Positions 1-9,389 of a DNA stretch of 64,000 nucleotides are shown in pieces. The stretch's first letter is position 1. Each line of letters opens with the position of its first letter. The translations under genes were made by a program, and so were the position numbers. Source of the DNA: Burkholderia sp. USMB20 (lineage in GTDB: Bacteria > Pseudomonadota > Gammaproteobacteria > Burkholderiales > Burkholderiaceae); assembly GCF_000949135.2 (NCBI RefSeq), contig NZ_JTAN02000003.1:372001-436000 (forward strand), given 5' to 3'. A model generated the notes under the pieces. The model saw nothing but the letters and a program-made list of their open reading frames with translations, made no database searches and had not been told where the DNA came from.

Positions 1-339
1 CGTGACGTAGGCCGGCGCGCGCGCGGCGCGCAGCACGATGCGCACGTCGTCGCGCCAGTGGGGATGGGAAAAGTCGTGGATGCGGACGCCGACCCGCCCG
101 AAGCGGTTCTCGGCGCCGCCGAGGCATTCGGCGACGAGCTGCGCGTGCGCGGCTTCCTGGCCGACGGCCGCGCCGTCCTCGCAGTCGAGCGTGATGTCGA
201 ACACGGGGCCGAGTTCGGCCTGGAGCGCGAGCGACTTGCGCATCAGCTTCTCGCTGCCCGCGTAGTGATCGCAGCAGGGCAGGATCGCGGGCGGGGACGC
301 CCCGTCGTACAGCACTTGTGCAGGAGTGAGCGCGGACAT
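1..339 (-). CDS. HpcH/HpaI aldolase / citrate lyase beta-like CoA ester lyase (partial, cut by window edge)
   Basis: The minus-strand frame opening with ATG at 339 stays open to base 1, giving the first 113 residues. It begins MSALTPAQVLYDG and carries DITLDCEDGA (about residues 49-58), the acidic metal-binding signature of the HpcH/HpaI and CitE families, followed by a run resembling RVGVRIHD. Members cleave or form C-C bonds in CoA esters such as malyl-CoA or citramalyl-CoA; the substrate cannot be told from this fragment. A purine-rich GAAGAG directly precedes the ATG. The gene lies downstream of mdh on the same strand with about 180 bases between, so co-transcription is possible, and the malate/CoA-ester theme fits the TCA neighbours. 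The C-terminal half is outside the window. Confidence 0.8.
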   Translation of the reverse strand, partial: MSALTPAQVLYDGASPPAILPCCDHYAGSEKLMRKSLALQAELGPVFDITLDCEDGAAVGQEAAHAQLVAECLGGAENRFGRVGVRIHDFSHPHWRDDVRIVLRAARAPAYVT

Positions 340-443
340 CTCTTCTACGTCAAGGAAGCGGGCAACGTGGAGAAAATCGGATTCGGGCACGTTCTGGGCC
401 GCGCGCTGGGCGCCTGGGCGGCAAAACGTGCCCGGATCGGATC

Positions 444-475
444 GGGCGGCGGGGCCGGCTGCAGCCCCGCCGCCC
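444..475 (-). terminator. GC-rich hairpin after mdh
   Basis: A perfect 12-bp stem (arms 444-455 and 464-475, loop 456-463) sits between the mdh stop and the downstream aldolase gene. There is no T-tract on the minus strand, so it may stabilise the mdh 3' end or modulate read-through rather than act as a classical intrinsic terminator. Confidence 0.4.
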
Positions 476-520
476 GTGCCGTGGCCGGCCCGCCCGGAGG
501 CGCCCGGCCGTGCAGCCTGC

Positions 521-1507
521 TTAGTTCTTCAGCAGGTGGGCGACGCCGTCGCGCTCTTCGAGCAGCTCGGCCAGCGTGCCGTCCATCTTCTCGCGCGAGA
601 ACGCGTCGATTTCGAGGCCTTCGACACGCTTGTACTCGCCGTTTTCGCACGTGACGGGCACGCCGTAGATGATGTCTTCGGGGATGCCGTACGAGCCGTC
701 CGACGGGATGCCCATCGTGACCCACTTGCCGTTCGTGCCGAGGACCCAGTCACGCACGTGGTCGATCGCCGCGTTGGCTGCCGACGCCGCCGACGACAGG
801 CCGCGCGCTTCGATGATCGCCGCGCCGCGCTTGCCGACGGTCGGGATGAACGTGTCGCGGTTCCACACGTCGTCGTTGATCAGCTTCAGCAGCGACTCGC
901 CTTCGACGGTCGCGAAGCGGAAGTCGGGGTACATCGTCGGCGAGTGGTTGCCCCACACGGCGAGCTTCTCGATCGACGCGACCGGCTTGCCCGACTTGGC
1001 GGCGAGCTGCGACAGCGCGCGGTTGTGGTCGAGGCGCAGCATCGCCGTGAAGTTCTTCTTCGGCAGATCCGGTGCCGACTTCATCGCGATGTATGCGTTG
1101 GTGTTCGCCGGGTTGCCGACGACCAGCACCTTCACGTCGCGGCTCGCGACTTCGTTCAGCGCAGCGCCCTGGACCGTGAAGATCTCGGCGTTCGCCGACA
1201 GCAGGTCCTTGCGCTCCATGCCCTTCGAGCGCGGACGTGCACCGACCAGCAGCGCGACGTCTGCATCCTTGAATGCAACCTTCGGATCGTCGGTGATCAC
1301 GACGCCCGCGAGCAGCGGGAACGCGCAATCGTCGAGTTCCATCACGACGCCTTTGACGGCGGCTTGGGCTTGCGGGAGGTCGAGCAGTTGCAGGATGACC
1401 GGCTGGTCCTTGCCGAGCAGGTCGCCGTTCGCGATGCGGAACAGCAGGGAGTAAGCGATTTGACCTGCGGCGCCGGTGACGGCAACGCGCTTTGCGGGCT
1501 TAGCCAT
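521..1507 (-). CDS. mdh: malate dehydrogenase
   Basis: NAD-dependent malate dehydrogenase (328 aa), which interconverts malate and oxaloacetate in the cytosolic TCA cycle. The N-terminal Rossmann motif TGAAGQI is at residues 11-17. The mobile loop [11 protein letters not shown] (90-100) supplies substrate-binding arginines, R92 and R98. The catalytic pair is D160 in RLDHNR and H188 in [11 protein letters not shown]. The length is that of the cytosolic-MDH-like bacterial type (about 325-330 aa), common in Burkholderia. The gene is divergent from the GntR-type regulator at 1796 and the sdh-gltA genes, with a good sigma-70-like promoter at 1692-1720 and a palindrome just upstream of it. The predicted 5' leader is long, about 180 bases. 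Confidence 0.97.
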
Positions 1508-1691
1508 TGAAAATCTCCAGGACGGGTGAAGCGGTGGACGCTAGGCAAAACGCCATTCTATGCGCGTTACGCGTAGCGTTGCATTGAAGCAGGGCGGAGG
1601 ATTCGCGAAAGGCAGACGCGGTGAACCTGGAGACGGCCGTGGCACGTAGCCGGGGACGCATTTTGCACCCGCGAACCCTTGCTCGCCCCGG

Positions 1692-1720
1692 AGTGTAGGA
1701 GCCGATGGACCCAAAGTCAA
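1692..1720 (-). promoter_or_regulatory. probable sigma-70 promoter of mdh
   Basis: On the minus strand TTGACT (1720-1715) and TACACT (1697-1692) are separated by exactly 17 bases: five of six and four of six matches to the consensus -35 and -10. A start point near 1685 is inferred. The 1732-1747 palindrome lies immediately upstream of the -35. Confidence 0.55.
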
Positions 1721-1731
1721 ACGGTATCATA

Positions 1732-1747
1732 TGTCTTATATAAGACA
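1732..1747. promoter_or_regulatory. perfect 16-bp palindromic operator candidate
   Basis: TGTCTTATATAAGACA is a perfect inverted repeat in the intergenic space between mdh (left) and the GntR/HutC regulator (right). Short AT-centred palindromes beside the gene of a GntR-family regulator are typical self-recognition sites. It is 12 bases upstream of the mdh -35 and about 50 bases before the regulator's start codon. I saw no second copy before sdhC or gltA. Binding by the adjacent regulator is inference. Confidence 0.6.
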
Positions 1748-1795
1748 GATGTTTTGCGGAATTTGAGTGGACGGAAAAGCGCGGTTTGTGATGAA

Positions 1796-2626
1796 ATGCG
1801 CGCCATGACATCGAACCAGGCGAACAACGCGAATCCGACCGGCGCAGGCGGCCCAGGGCAGCCGGGCGCGGGCGATTCCGTGCCGGCGCCTGCGCCTGCC
1901 GCTTCGCCGTCGCCGACATTCAGTCCGTTATACCAGCAGATCAAGTCATTGATCACGCAAAGTCTCGAATCCGGTGAATGGAAGCCGGGCGAGATCATCC
2001 CGAGCGAAGTGGAGCTGGCTGCCCGTTACAAGGTCAGCCAGGGCACGGTTCGCAAGGCGATCGACGAGCTGGCCGCGGAAAACCTCGTGGTCCGGCGGCA
2101 AGGCAAGGGTACTTTTGTTGCGACGCACAATGAGGATCGCGCGCAGTTCCGCTTCCTGCGGCTGCTGGCCGACGACGGTGCCGAGCATCCGCACGTGAGC
2201 CGCCTGCTCGAATGCCGGCGCCTGCGCGCGCCGGCCGAGATCGCGCGGCAGCTCGACCTGAAGCCGGCCGATCCGGTCGTGCAGGTGCGTCGCCTGCTGG
2301 AATTCGAGAACGAAGTGACGGTGCTCGACGAGATCTGGCTGCCGGGCGCGATGTTCCGCGGGCTGACGTTCGAGCGGCTGAGCGAGTACAAGGGCCCGCT
2401 CTACGCGATGTTCGAGACGGAATTCGGCACGCGGATGATCCGCGCGACGGAGAAGATCCGCGCGGTGGCGGCGGAGCCGGCGGTGGCCGACCTGCTGCAC
2501 GTGCCGGCGGGTTTTCCGTTGCTGTCGGTCGAGCGCGTGTCCTATACATACGGAGACCGGCCGGTGGAAGTGCGGCGCGGCTGGTATGTCACAACCGGGT
2601 ATTACTATCAGAATGACTTGAGCTGA
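1796..2626 (+). CDS. GntR family (HutC/UTRA subfamily) transcriptional regulator
   Basis: A 276-aa regulator. After a disordered Pro/Ala/Gly-rich leader (about 1-42) comes a winged helix-turn-helix of GntR type (about 43-110) with IPSEVELAARYKVSQGTVRK and the wing RRQGKGTFV. A UTRA ligand domain of the HutC subfamily follows (about 125-270), ending near DRPVEVRRGWYVTTGYYYQ. UTRA domains bind small effectors such as organic acids or sugars. Its place between mdh and sdhCDAB-gltA suggests control of TCA-cycle genes, and the palindrome at 1732-1747 is the obvious operator. The start is uncertain: ATG 1796 and ATG 1805 are in frame and neither has a strong Shine-Dalgarno sequence. Confidence 0.9.
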   Translation: MRAMTSNQANNANPTGAGGPGQPGAGDSVPAPAPAASPSPTFSPLYQQIKSLITQSLESGEWKPGEIIPSEVELAARYKVSQGTVRKAIDELAAENLVVRRQGKGTFVATHNEDRAQFRFLRLLADDGAEHPHVSRLLECRRLRAPAEIARQLDLKPADPVVQVRRLLEFENEVTVLDEIWLPGAMFRGLTFERLSEYKGPLYAMFETEFGTRMIRATEKIRAVAAEPAVADLLHVPAGFPLLSVERVSYTYGDRPVEVRRGWYVTTGYYYQNDLS

Positions 2627-2796
2627 CGACGGATCGGCACAAGCAGCGTGCACGCGGGTTTCGCATTTTCGCGTAGCACGTTTCGGGCCGCCTTTATTCC
2701 CGTTCGCGTAATGATCCAGAGCAGACTTTCGCTGCAGCGCGATATAAAAAGGCGCTAAAATCGCGGATTAGTGTGACAACATAGTAGGGGTCTAGC

Positions 2797-3213
2797 ATGA
2801 CTGACGCAGTAAGAAAGCCGAGGCCGGAATACCGGAACATCGGAATCGGCGACATCACCTTGAAATATCGCATGCCGCTGGCGGCGATATTGTCGATTCT
2901 CCACCGAGTCAGCGGCGCGCTGCTGTTCCTGTTCCTGCCGTTCCTGCTGTTCCTCTTCGACCAGAGCCTCACCTCCGAGCTCAGCTTCGAAGTCTTCAAG
3001 GCTTTCCTCTCCAACATCGTCGTCAAGCTGATCGTCCTCGCGCTGTCCTGGGCGTTCCTCCACCATTTCTGCGCCGGCATTCGCCACCTGCTGATGGACG
3101 TCAACCACGACGCCGTCTCGAAGGAAGGCGGCAAGCGGACGGCCGTCGTCGTCTTTGTCGTCTCGATCGCGCTGACGATCGCCATGGCACTCAAACTGTT
3201 CGGAGCATTCTAA
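2797..3213 (+). CDS. sdhC: succinate dehydrogenase cytochrome b556 subunit
   Basis: Membrane anchor of complex II (138 aa). It has SILHRVSGA at residues 33-41, in which S33 and R37 correspond to the quinone-site residues of SdhC. HHFCAGIRHLLMD follows at 89-101, with H90 the expected haem b ligand. Three transmembrane helices are visible, at about 28-55, 70-95 and 115-136. First gene of sdhCDAB; sdhD follows after 4 bases. About 170 bases lie between the regulator stop and this start, enough for a promoter, and the stretch before the gene contains AT-rich hexamers around 2743-2762, but I could not fix a convincing -35/-10 pair. Confidence 0.96.
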   Translation: MTDAVRKPRPEYRNIGIGDITLKYRMPLAAILSILHRVSGALLFLFLPFLLFLFDQSLTSELSFEVFKAFLSNIVVKLIVLALSWAFLHHFCAGIRHLLMDVNHDAVSKEGGKRTAVVVFVVSIALTIAMALKLFGAF

Positions 3214-3217
3214 GAAA

Positions 3218-3586
3218 ATGGCAGCCAATAACCGAATCGGCTCGAAGCGCCTCGTCGTCGGCGCTCACTACGGCCTGCGCGACTGGCTCGCGCAGCGCGT
3301 CACCGCCACGATCATGGCGGTCTACACGGTCATTCTGCTCGTCCTGTTCTTCGGCGCGCATGACTTCTCGTACGAAGGCTGGGCATCGATCTTCTCCGCG
3401 CAATGGATGAAGCTCGCGACCTTCGTGACGCTGCTTTCCCTCTTCTACCACGCATGGGTCGGCGTGCGCGACATCTGGATGGACTACGTGAAGCCCGTCG
3501 GTGTGCGCCTGCTGCTGCAATCGCTGACCATCGTCTGGCTGCTCGCATGTGCGGGCTACGCCGCGCAGATTCTCTGGAGAGTGTAA
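3218..3586 (+). CDS. sdhD: succinate dehydrogenase hydrophobic membrane anchor subunit
   Basis: Second membrane anchor of succinate:quinone oxidoreductase (122 aa), with three predicted transmembrane helices at about 30-47, 65-85 and 96-118. The segment FYHAWVGVRDIWMDY (76-90) is the SdhD signature: H78 is the candidate haem ligand and D89-Y90 the quinone-pocket pair. It follows sdhC by 4 bases and precedes sdhA by 3 bases, so the three are clearly one transcript with tight translational coupling. Confidence 0.96.
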   Translation: MAANNRIGSKRLVVGAHYGLRDWLAQRVTATIMAVYTVILLVLFFGAHDFSYEGWASIFSAQWMKLATFVTLLSLFYHAWVGVRDIWMDYVKPVGVRLLLQSLTIVWLLACAGYAAQILWRV

Positions 3587-3589
3587 AGA

Positions 3590-5365
3590 ATGGCTGCAAT
3601 CAAAACTTCCCTGCCGCGCCGCAAGTTCGACGTGGTGATCGTCGGCGCGGGCGGCTCGGGCTTGCGCGCAGCGCTGCAACTGTCGCGCGCGGGCCTGTCG
3701 GTCGGCGTGCTGTCGAAGGTGTTCCCGACCCGTTCGCACACGGTGGCCGCACAGGGCGGCATCGGCGCGTCGCTCGGCAACATGAGCGAAGACAACTGGC
3801 ACTTCCACTTCTACGACACGATCAAGGGTTCCGACTGGCTCGGCGACCAGGACGCGATCGAGTTCATGTGCCGCGAAGCACCGAACGTCGTGTACGAACT
3901 GGAACACTTCGGCATGCCGTTCGACCGTAACGCGGACGGCACGATCTACCAGCGTCCGTTCGGCGGCCATACCGCGAACTACGGCGAGAAGCCGGTCCAG
4001 CGCGCTTGCGCGGCCGCCGACCGTACCGGTCACGCGCTGCTGCACACGCTGTACCAGCAGAACGTCGAGGCGAAGACGCAGTTCTTCGTCGAATGGATGG
4101 CGCTCGACCTGATCCGCGACGCGGACGGCGACGTGCTCGGCGTGACGGCCCTCGAGATGGAGACGGGCGACGTCTACATCATGGAAGGCAAGACGACGCT
4201 GTTCGCGACGGGCGGCGCAGGCCGGATCTTCGCGGCATCGACCAACGCGTTCATCAACACCGGCGACGGCCTCGGCATGGCTGCCCGCTCGGGCATCGCG
4301 CTGCAGGACATGGAGTTCTGGCAGTTCCACCCGACCGGCGTGGCCGGCGCGGGCGTGCTGATCACCGAAGGCGTGCGCGGCGAAGGCGGGATCCTGCGCA
4401 ACGCGAACGGCGAGCGCTTCATGGAACGCTACGCACCGACGCTGAAGGACCTGGCGCCGCGTGACTTCGTGTCGCGTTCGATGGACCAGGAAATCAAGGA
4501 AGGTCGCGGCGTCGGTCCGAACAAGGATCACGTGCTGCTCGACCTGTCGCACATCGGCGCCGAGACGATCATGAAGCGTCTGCCGTCGATCCGCGAAATC
4601 GCGCTGAAGTTCGCGAACGTCGACGCGATCAAGGAACCGATCCCGGTCGTCCCGACGATCCACTACCAGATGGGCGGCATCCCGACCAACATCCACGGTC
4701 AGGTCGTCGGCACGTCGCGCGGTCACAAGGATCCGGTCAACGGCTTCTACGCAGTGGGCGAGTGCTCGTGCGTGTCCGTGCACGGCGCGAACCGCCTCGG
4801 CACGAACTCGCTGCTGGACCTCGTGGTGTTCGGCCGTGCGGCCGGCAACCACATCGTCGAGCACGTGAAGAACCAGAAGGAACACAAGCCGCTGCCGGCC
4901 GACGCAGGCGAATTCTCGCTGGCGCGTCTGAACAAGCTCGACAAGTCGAGCTCGGGCGAGTACACGCAGGACGTCGCGAACGACATCCGCGCGACGATGC
5001 AGAAGCACGCAGGCGTGTTCCGCACGTCGGCGCTGCTGAAGGAAGGCGTCGACCAGATGGCCGGCCTGAAGGCCCGCGTGGAAAACATCCACCTGAAGGA
5101 CAAGTCGAAGGTGTTCAACACCGCGCGCGTCGAAGCGCTCGAGCTGGAGAACCTGATCGAAGTCGCCCGCGCGACGATGGTGTCGGCGGAAGCGCGCAAG
5201 GAAAGCCGCGGCGCGCACGCCCACAGCGATTACGAACACCGCGACGACGACAACTGGCTGCGCCACACGCTGTGGTACAGCGAAGGCGATCGCCTCGACT
5301 ACAAGCCGGTTCAAATGAAGCCGCTGACGGTCGACTCCGTGCCGCCGAAGCCGCGCACGTTCTAA
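3590..5365 (+). CDS. sdhA: succinate dehydrogenase flavoprotein subunit
   Basis: Catalytic subunit of complex II (591 aa), oxidising succinate to fumarate at the cytoplasmic membrane face. The FAD-binding GAGGSG is at 19-24. [10 protein letters not shown] contains H50, the histidine that carries covalent FAD. The substrate-binding and catalytic region includes [12 protein letters not shown] and [11 protein letters not shown] (about residue 400). The C-terminal part ends with the usual KPRTF-like tail. The length matches the family. The gene is flanked by sdhD and sdhB, and the SdhA flavinylation factor sdhE lies two genes downstream. Confidence 0.98.
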   Translation: MAAIKTSLPRRKFDVVIVGAGGSGLRAALQLSRAGLSVGVLSKVFPTRSHTVAAQGGIGASLGNMSEDNWHFHFYDTIKGSDWLGDQDAIEFMCREAPNVVYELEHFGMPFDRNADGTIYQRPFGGHTANYGEKPVQRACAAADRTGHALLHTLYQQNVEAKTQFFVEWMALDLIRDADGDVLGVTALEMETGDVYIMEGKTTLFATGGAGRIFAASTNAFINTGDGLGMAARSGIALQDMEFWQFHPTGVAGAGVLITEGVRGEGGILRNANGERFMERYAPTLKDLAPRDFVSRSMDQEIKEGRGVGPNKDHVLLDLSHIGAETIMKRLPSIREIALKFANVDAIKEPIPVVPTIHYQMGGIPTNIHGQVVGTSRGHKDPVNGFYAVGECSCVSVHGANRLGTNSLLDLVVFGRAAGNHIVEHVKNQKEHKPLPADAGEFSLARLNKLDKSSSGEYTQDVANDIRATMQKHAGVFRTSALLKEGVDQMAGLKARVENIHLKDKSKVFNTARVEALELENLIEVARATMVSAEARKESRGAHAHSDYEHRDDDNWLRHTLWYSEGDRLDYKPVQMKPLTVDSVPPKPRTF

Positions 5366-5386
5366 GCCGAGTCAAAGGAATCCGAA

Positions 5387-6088
5387 ATGGCAAAACGCAT
5401 TTTTGAAGTCTACCGCTACGATCCGGACAAGGACGCGGCACCGCGCATGCAGACGTACGAGCTCGAGATCCAGCATGAGCGCATGCTGCTCGACGCACTG
5501 GTCAAGCTGAAGGCCGTCGACGAGACGCTGTCGTTCCGCCGTTCGTGCCGCGAAGGCGTGTGCGGTTCGGACGCGATGAACATCAACGGCAAGAACGGTC
5601 TCGCGTGCCTGACGAACCTGAACGACCTGCCGCAGAAGATCGTGCTGCGTCCGCTGCCGGGCCTGCCCGTCGTGCGCGACCTGATCGTCGACATGACGCA
5701 CTTCTTCAACCAGTATCACTCGATCAAGCCGTACCTGATCAACGACGCGCCGCCGCCGGAGAAGGAACGTCTCCAGTCGCCGGAAGAACGCGACGAGCTC
5801 GACGGCGTGTACGAGTGCATTCTGTGCGCGAGCTGCTCGACGTCGTGCCCGAGCTTCTGGTGGAACCCGGACAAGTTCGTCGGCCCGGCCGGCCTGCTGC
5901 AGGCTTACCGCTTCATCGCGGATAGCCGCGACACCGCCACCGGCGAGCGTCTCGACAACCTGGAAGACCCGTACCGTCTGTTCCGTTGCCACACGATCAT
6001 GAACTGCGTCGACGTTTGCCCGAAGGGCCTGAACCCGACGAAGGCGATCGGCAAGATCAAGGAACTGATGGTTCGCCGCGCGGTTTAA
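5387..6088 (+). CDS. sdhB: succinate dehydrogenase iron-sulfur subunit
   Basis: Electron-transfer subunit of complex II (233 aa). The N-terminal ferredoxin domain holds a 2Fe-2S site with C54, C59, D62 and C74 ([10 protein letters not shown] then GLAC); the aspartate third ligand is also found in the E. coli protein. The C-terminal domain has [11 protein letters not shown] (C144, C147, C150, C154) and [14 protein letters not shown] (C201, C207, C211), providing the 4Fe-4S and 3Fe-4S clusters. It lies 21 bases after sdhA, and sdhE starts 8 bases after its stop. Confidence 0.98.
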   Translation: MAKRIFEVYRYDPDKDAAPRMQTYELEIQHERMLLDALVKLKAVDETLSFRRSCREGVCGSDAMNINGKNGLACLTNLNDLPQKIVLRPLPGLPVVRDLIVDMTHFFNQYHSIKPYLINDAPPPEKERLQSPEERDELDGVYECILCASCSTSCPSFWWNPDKFVGPAGLLQAYRFIADSRDTATGERLDNLEDPYRLFRCHTIMNCVDVCPKGLNPTKAIGKIKELMVRRAV

Positions 6089-6096
6089 AGTTTGTG

Positions 6097-6369
6097 ATGA
6101 GCGACGATTCGCATCAATCCGACCCGCACCGTCGCGCGCGCCTCCGCTGGCGCGCGCGGCGGGGTCTGCTGGAAAACGACATCGTATTCGAGCGTTTCTT
6201 CAGCAGATACGAGCATGACCTCACCGATGCAGACGTAGGCGCGTTGTCGCGCCTGCTCGATCTGAGCGACAACGACCTGATGGACTTGCTCCTCGCGCGC
6301 AAGGAACCAGAGGGCGACCTAGACAGCCAGGACATTCACCGGCTGTTGGAGATGCTGCGCAACGTGTAA
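6097..6369 (+). CDS. sdhE: FAD assembly factor SdhE (succinate dehydrogenase assembly factor 2 family)
   Basis: A 90-aa helical protein needed for covalent attachment of FAD to SdhA. The start is set at ATG 6097, 8 bases after sdhB, because the longer upstream frame merely shadows sdhB. It contains RARRGLLENDIVFERFF (about residues 20-36), which includes the RGxxE motif diagnostic of SdhE/YgfY/SDH5. The acidic C-terminal half (LSRLLDLSDNDLMDLLL, then EPEGDLDSQ) is also typical. Its position directly behind sdhCDAB fits the function. Confidence 0.92.
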   Translation: MSDDSHQSDPHRRARLRWRARRGLLENDIVFERFFSRYEHDLTDADVGALSRLLDLSDNDLMDLLLARKEPEGDLDSQDIHRLLEMLRNV

Positions 6370-6434
6370 CGCCAAGGTGTAACGCGCTGTGCCCGTTATC
6401 GAATCCCGTTTCTATTTTCGATTGAGGATGTGCC

Positions 6435-7736
6435 ATGACTCCGTCTGATGTTAAAGCCACGCTATCGTTCAGCGACAACTCGCCGAGCGTCGAACTGCCG
6501 ATCTACAAGGGCACGATGGGCCCGGACGTGATCGACATCCGCAAGCTGTACGGCCAGACCGGCAAGTTCACGTACGACCCGGGCTTCATGTCGACGGCAG
6601 CTTGTAATTCGGCGATCACGTACATCGACGGCGACAAGGGCGAACTGCTGTACCGCGGCTACCCGATCGACAACCTCGCGCAGAACGCCGACTTCCTCGA
6701 GTCCTGCTACCTGCTGCTGAAGGGCGAGCTGCCGAACGCGGCGCAAAAGAAGGAATTCGTCGACACCGTCACGAAGCACACGATGGTGCACGAGCAGATG
6801 CACTTCTTCTTCCGTGGCTTCCGCCGCGACGCGCACCCGATGGCGATCCTGGTCGCCGCGGTCGGCGCGCTGTCCGCGTTCTATCACGACTCGCTCGACA
6901 TCAACGACCCGCGTCACCGCGAAGTGTCGGCGATCCGCATGATCGCGAAGCTGCCGACGCTCGTCGCGATGGCGTACAAGTACAGCATCGGCCAGCCGTT
7001 CGTGTATCCGAAGAACTCGCTGTCGTACAGCGCGAACTTCATGCACATGATGTTCTCGAACCCGTGCGAAGAGTACAAGGTCAACGACGTGCTCGTCCGC
7101 GCACTCGACCGCATCCTGATCCTGCACGCCGATCACGAGCAGAACGCATCGACGTCGACGGTCCGCCTGGCCGGCTCGTCGGGCGCGAACCCGTTCGCGT
7201 GTATCGCGGCCGGTATCGCGTGTCTGTGGGGCCCGGCGCACGGTGGTGCGAACGAAGCCGCGCTGAACATGCTCGAGCAGATCGGTTCGCCGGACAACAT
7301 CCCCGAATTCATCAAGCAGGTGAAGGACAAGAATTCGGGCGTGAAGCTGATGGGCTTCGGTCACCGCGTGTACAAGAACTACGACCCGCGTGCGAAGCTG
7401 ATGCGCGAAACGTGCTACGAAGTGCTGAACGAACTCGGCCTGCACGACGACCCGCTGTTCAAGCTCGCGATGCAGCTCGAGAAGATCGCGCTGGAAGACG
7501 AATACTTCGTGTCGCGCAAGCTGTACCCGAACGTCGACTTCTACTCGGGTATCGTCCAGCGCGCGCTGGGCATCCCGACGTCGATGTTCACGTGTATCTT
7601 CGCGATGGCACGTACGGTCGGCTGGATCGCACAGTGGAACGAAATGATCGCGGATCCGGAACAGAAGATCGGCCGTCCGCGTCAGCTGTTCATCGGCGAC
7701 ACGCCGCGCGAAGCGAAGCCGCTCAACGCACGTTAA
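6435..7736 (+). CDS. gltA: citrate synthase (type II, hexameric class)
   Basis: Citrate synthase of 433 aa, condensing acetyl-CoA and oxaloacetate. The catalytic residues are visible: H269 in [12 protein letters not shown]310 in [14 protein letters not shown] and D368 in [17 protein letters not shown] (231-240) is the conserved helix before the active site. The long N-terminal domain and the length match the NADH-sensitive Gram-negative enzyme. It starts 65 bases after sdhE and is followed by a strong terminator at 7795-7827, so it is the last gene of the sdh-gltA block. Confidence 0.98.
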   Translation: MTPSDVKATLSFSDNSPSVELPIYKGTMGPDVIDIRKLYGQTGKFTYDPGFMSTAACNSAITYIDGDKGELLYRGYPIDNLAQNADFLESCYLLLKGELPNAAQKKEFVDTVTKHTMVHEQMHFFFRGFRRDAHPMAILVAAVGALSAFYHDSLDINDPRHREVSAIRMIAKLPTLVAMAYKYSIGQPFVYPKNSLSYSANFMHMMFSNPCEEYKVNDVLVRALDRILILHADHEQNASTSTVRLAGSSGANPFACIAAGIACLWGPAHGGANEAALNMLEQIGSPDNIPEFIKQVKDKNSGVKLMGFGHRVYKNYDPRAKLMRETCYEVLNELGLHDDPLFKLAMQLEKIALEDEYFVSRKLYPNVDFYSGIVQRALGIPTSMFTCIFAMARTVGWIAQWNEMIADPEQKIGRPRQLFIGDTPREAKPLNAR

Positions 7737-7794
7737 GTCGTGCGCGGCGCGAACGGCCGCAAGGCCGCTCGCGTCCGGCAACCGCAACGCCCCG

Positions 7795-7827
7795 ACACCC
7801 CGGTGGGACATCCCGCCGGGGTGTTTT
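7795..7827 (+). terminator. intrinsic terminator after gltA
   Basis: Arms 7795-7808 and 7811-7824 form a 14-bp stem with one G-U pair, running into TGTTTT. It ends exactly at the stop codon of the convergent araC-type gene. Confidence 0.85.
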
Positions 7828-8816
7828 CATTTGCGCGGCCGACGCTGGCCCGAGCCGGCGCGGCGTTCCAGCGACGGCGGGCGTGTGTCGAGCGGCGGCG
7901 AGTCGGTGCCGGTGTCGCTGTCGGGCGCGTGGCCGTGTTGCGCGAAGAACTGCCGGTATGCGCCGGGCGTCATGCCGCGCGCGGCGAGGAACTGGCGGTT
8001 GAAGTTCGCGGCGTTCGGAATGCCGCAGCGCGCGGCGACCGTCGCGATCGGCCAGTCGGTGCCGACCAGATGGCGGCACGCATGCGCGAGCCGCAGCCGC
8101 TGCACGTAGCGGCCGACGCTTTCGCCGAGGTGCCGTACGAACAACCGCTGCAGCGTGCGTTCGGACATGTGCGCGACGGCCGCGAGCGCATCGACGCGCA
8201 GCGGCTCGTGGAACTGCCGGTCGATCGCGTCGAGCACGCGATCGAGCCGCTCGGCTTCGGGCGCGGCGGCGTTCGCGGACGGCGACGCTGCAGCGGGTTG
8301 ATCGTAGGCCTGCGCGGTGGCGAGCGGTTCGCCGCCGGCGTCCGCGAGATCGGCGAGCGTGTCGAGTGCGGCCGCGAGGCGAATGCGCGGCGAAGGGTCG
8401 AGCAACTGCGGCAGCCGCGCGCGCATCGCACGGGCCGTATCGGCGTCGAATGCGAGGCCGGGCGCCGCGCGCCGCAGCAGCGAGCGCAGCGGCGCGTACT
8501 CGGGGCAGCAGTCGGCCACGCGTCGTGCCCAGTCACCGTCGAACCAGACGACGAGCGCGACTTCCGGCGCCGCGCGATCGATGCGCGCATTCGACGACCA
8601 CGTATGCGGCAGGTTGGGCGGCACGAGCACCAGATCGTCGTCCGCATAGCGCGCGACGTGATCGCCGATGAAGCGCTGGCCGCGGCTGTTCAACGTCAGC
8701 GTCAGTTCGTACTCGGGATGACGGTGCCATTCGAACGGAATGCGCGCGAGCTGGCGGTGGTACACGCGGATCGAACAGCCGGGGGCGAACGTCACGTGCT
8801 CGTACTGCGGTTTCAT
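7827..8816 (-). CDS. AraC family transcriptional regulator with N-terminal cupin domain
   Basis: A 329-aa regulator if read from ATG 8816 (MKPQYEHVTF); an upstream in-frame start at 8855 only adds a poorly conserved Arg/Pro stretch. The N-terminal cupin-like sensor includes FEWHRHPEYELTLTLNSRGQ and DLVLVPPNLPHTW. The C-terminal double helix-turn-helix (about 200-300) contains LAAVAHMSERTLQRLFVRH and VAARCGIPNAANFNRQF followed by RGMTPGAYR, the AraC signature. The tail is disordered. It is divergent from the VOC gene at 8889, which together with the DUF1479 gene is its plausible target. The effector is unknown. Confidence 0.88.
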   Translation of the reverse strand: MKPQYEHVTFAPGCSIRVYHRQLARIPFEWHRHPEYELTLTLNSRGQRFIGDHVARYADDDLVLVPPNLPHTWSSNARIDRAAPEVALVVWFDGDWARRVADCCPEYAPLRSLLRRAAPGLAFDADTARAMRARLPQLLDPSPRIRLAAALDTLADLADAGGEPLATAQAYDQPAAASPSANAAAPEAERLDRVLDAIDRQFHEPLRVDALAAVAHMSERTLQRLFVRHLGESVGRYVQRLRLAHACRHLVGTDWPIATVAARCGIPNAANFNRQFLAARGMTPGAYRQFFAQHGHAPDSDTGTDSPPLDTRPPSLERRAGSGQRRPRK

Positions 8817-8888
8817 CGCGGCCTCCGGGCGAGGGCGGGCAGCGCGCCGTGGCATGATCGTGATCGATCGTCACGACGGAGCGATGCC

Positions 8889-9278
8889 ATGTTTTCACAT
8901 GTTTGCGTGGGCGTCAGCGATACCGCGCGCGCGTACGACTTCTACGCGCCGCTGTTCGCGGAACTCGGGCTGCGGCTGAAGTTCAGCGAGCCGGACGGCT
9001 GGTCGGGCTGGATGCCGGCCGACACCGACCGGCCGCTGTTCTTCTTCGGCCGGCCGCTCGACGGCCGCGCGCCCGAACCCGGCAACGGCCATACGATCGC
9101 ATTCGACGCGCCGACGCGCGCGCAGGTCGACCGCTGCCACGCGCTCGCGCTGCAGCAGGGCGGCGCCTGCGAAGGGCCGCCGGGCCTGCGGCCGCACTAT
9201 CACCCCGACTACTACGGCGCGTATTTCCGCGACCCGGACGGCAACAAGCTGTGCGTGGTCTGCCATCGTCCGGAGTAG
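8889..9278 (+). CDS. VOC family (glyoxalase/bleomycin-resistance-like) protein
   Basis: A 129-aa single-domain vicinal-oxygen-chelate protein. It begins MFSHVCVGVSDTARAYDFYA and ends with YYGAYFRDPDGNKLCVVCH, the usual start and end of the paired beta-alpha-beta-beta-beta modules. Candidate metal ligands are H4 near the N-terminus and acidic/His positions near DPDGNK. GGAG lies 8 bases before the ATG. It is divergent from the AraC regulator with a 72-base gap. The substrate is unknown; such proteins range from lyases and dioxygenases to antibiotic-binding proteins. Confidence 0.8.
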   Translation: MFSHVCVGVSDTARAYDFYAPLFAELGLRLKFSEPDGWSGWMPADTDRPLFFFGRPLDGRAPEPGNGHTIAFDAPTRAQVDRCHALALQQGGACEGPPGLRPHYHPDYYGAYFRDPDGNKLCVVCHRPE

Positions 9279-9389
9279 CGAGCGGTTTGTCAGGATTGTA
9301 TCGATAGTTGGCCGGATAGTGTCGATGGTGGCGATGCGTCCGCCGTACGCTGAATGCTCATCACGACACGATTCAGCGAGGAGACGACG

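Noticed and set aside
3191-5314. A 707-codon open frame antisense to sdhC, sdhD and sdhA
   Set aside because: Composition is Arg/Ala/His/Val-rich without any domain, and it is an exact shadow of well-supported genes; long antisense frames are expected at high GC third positions.
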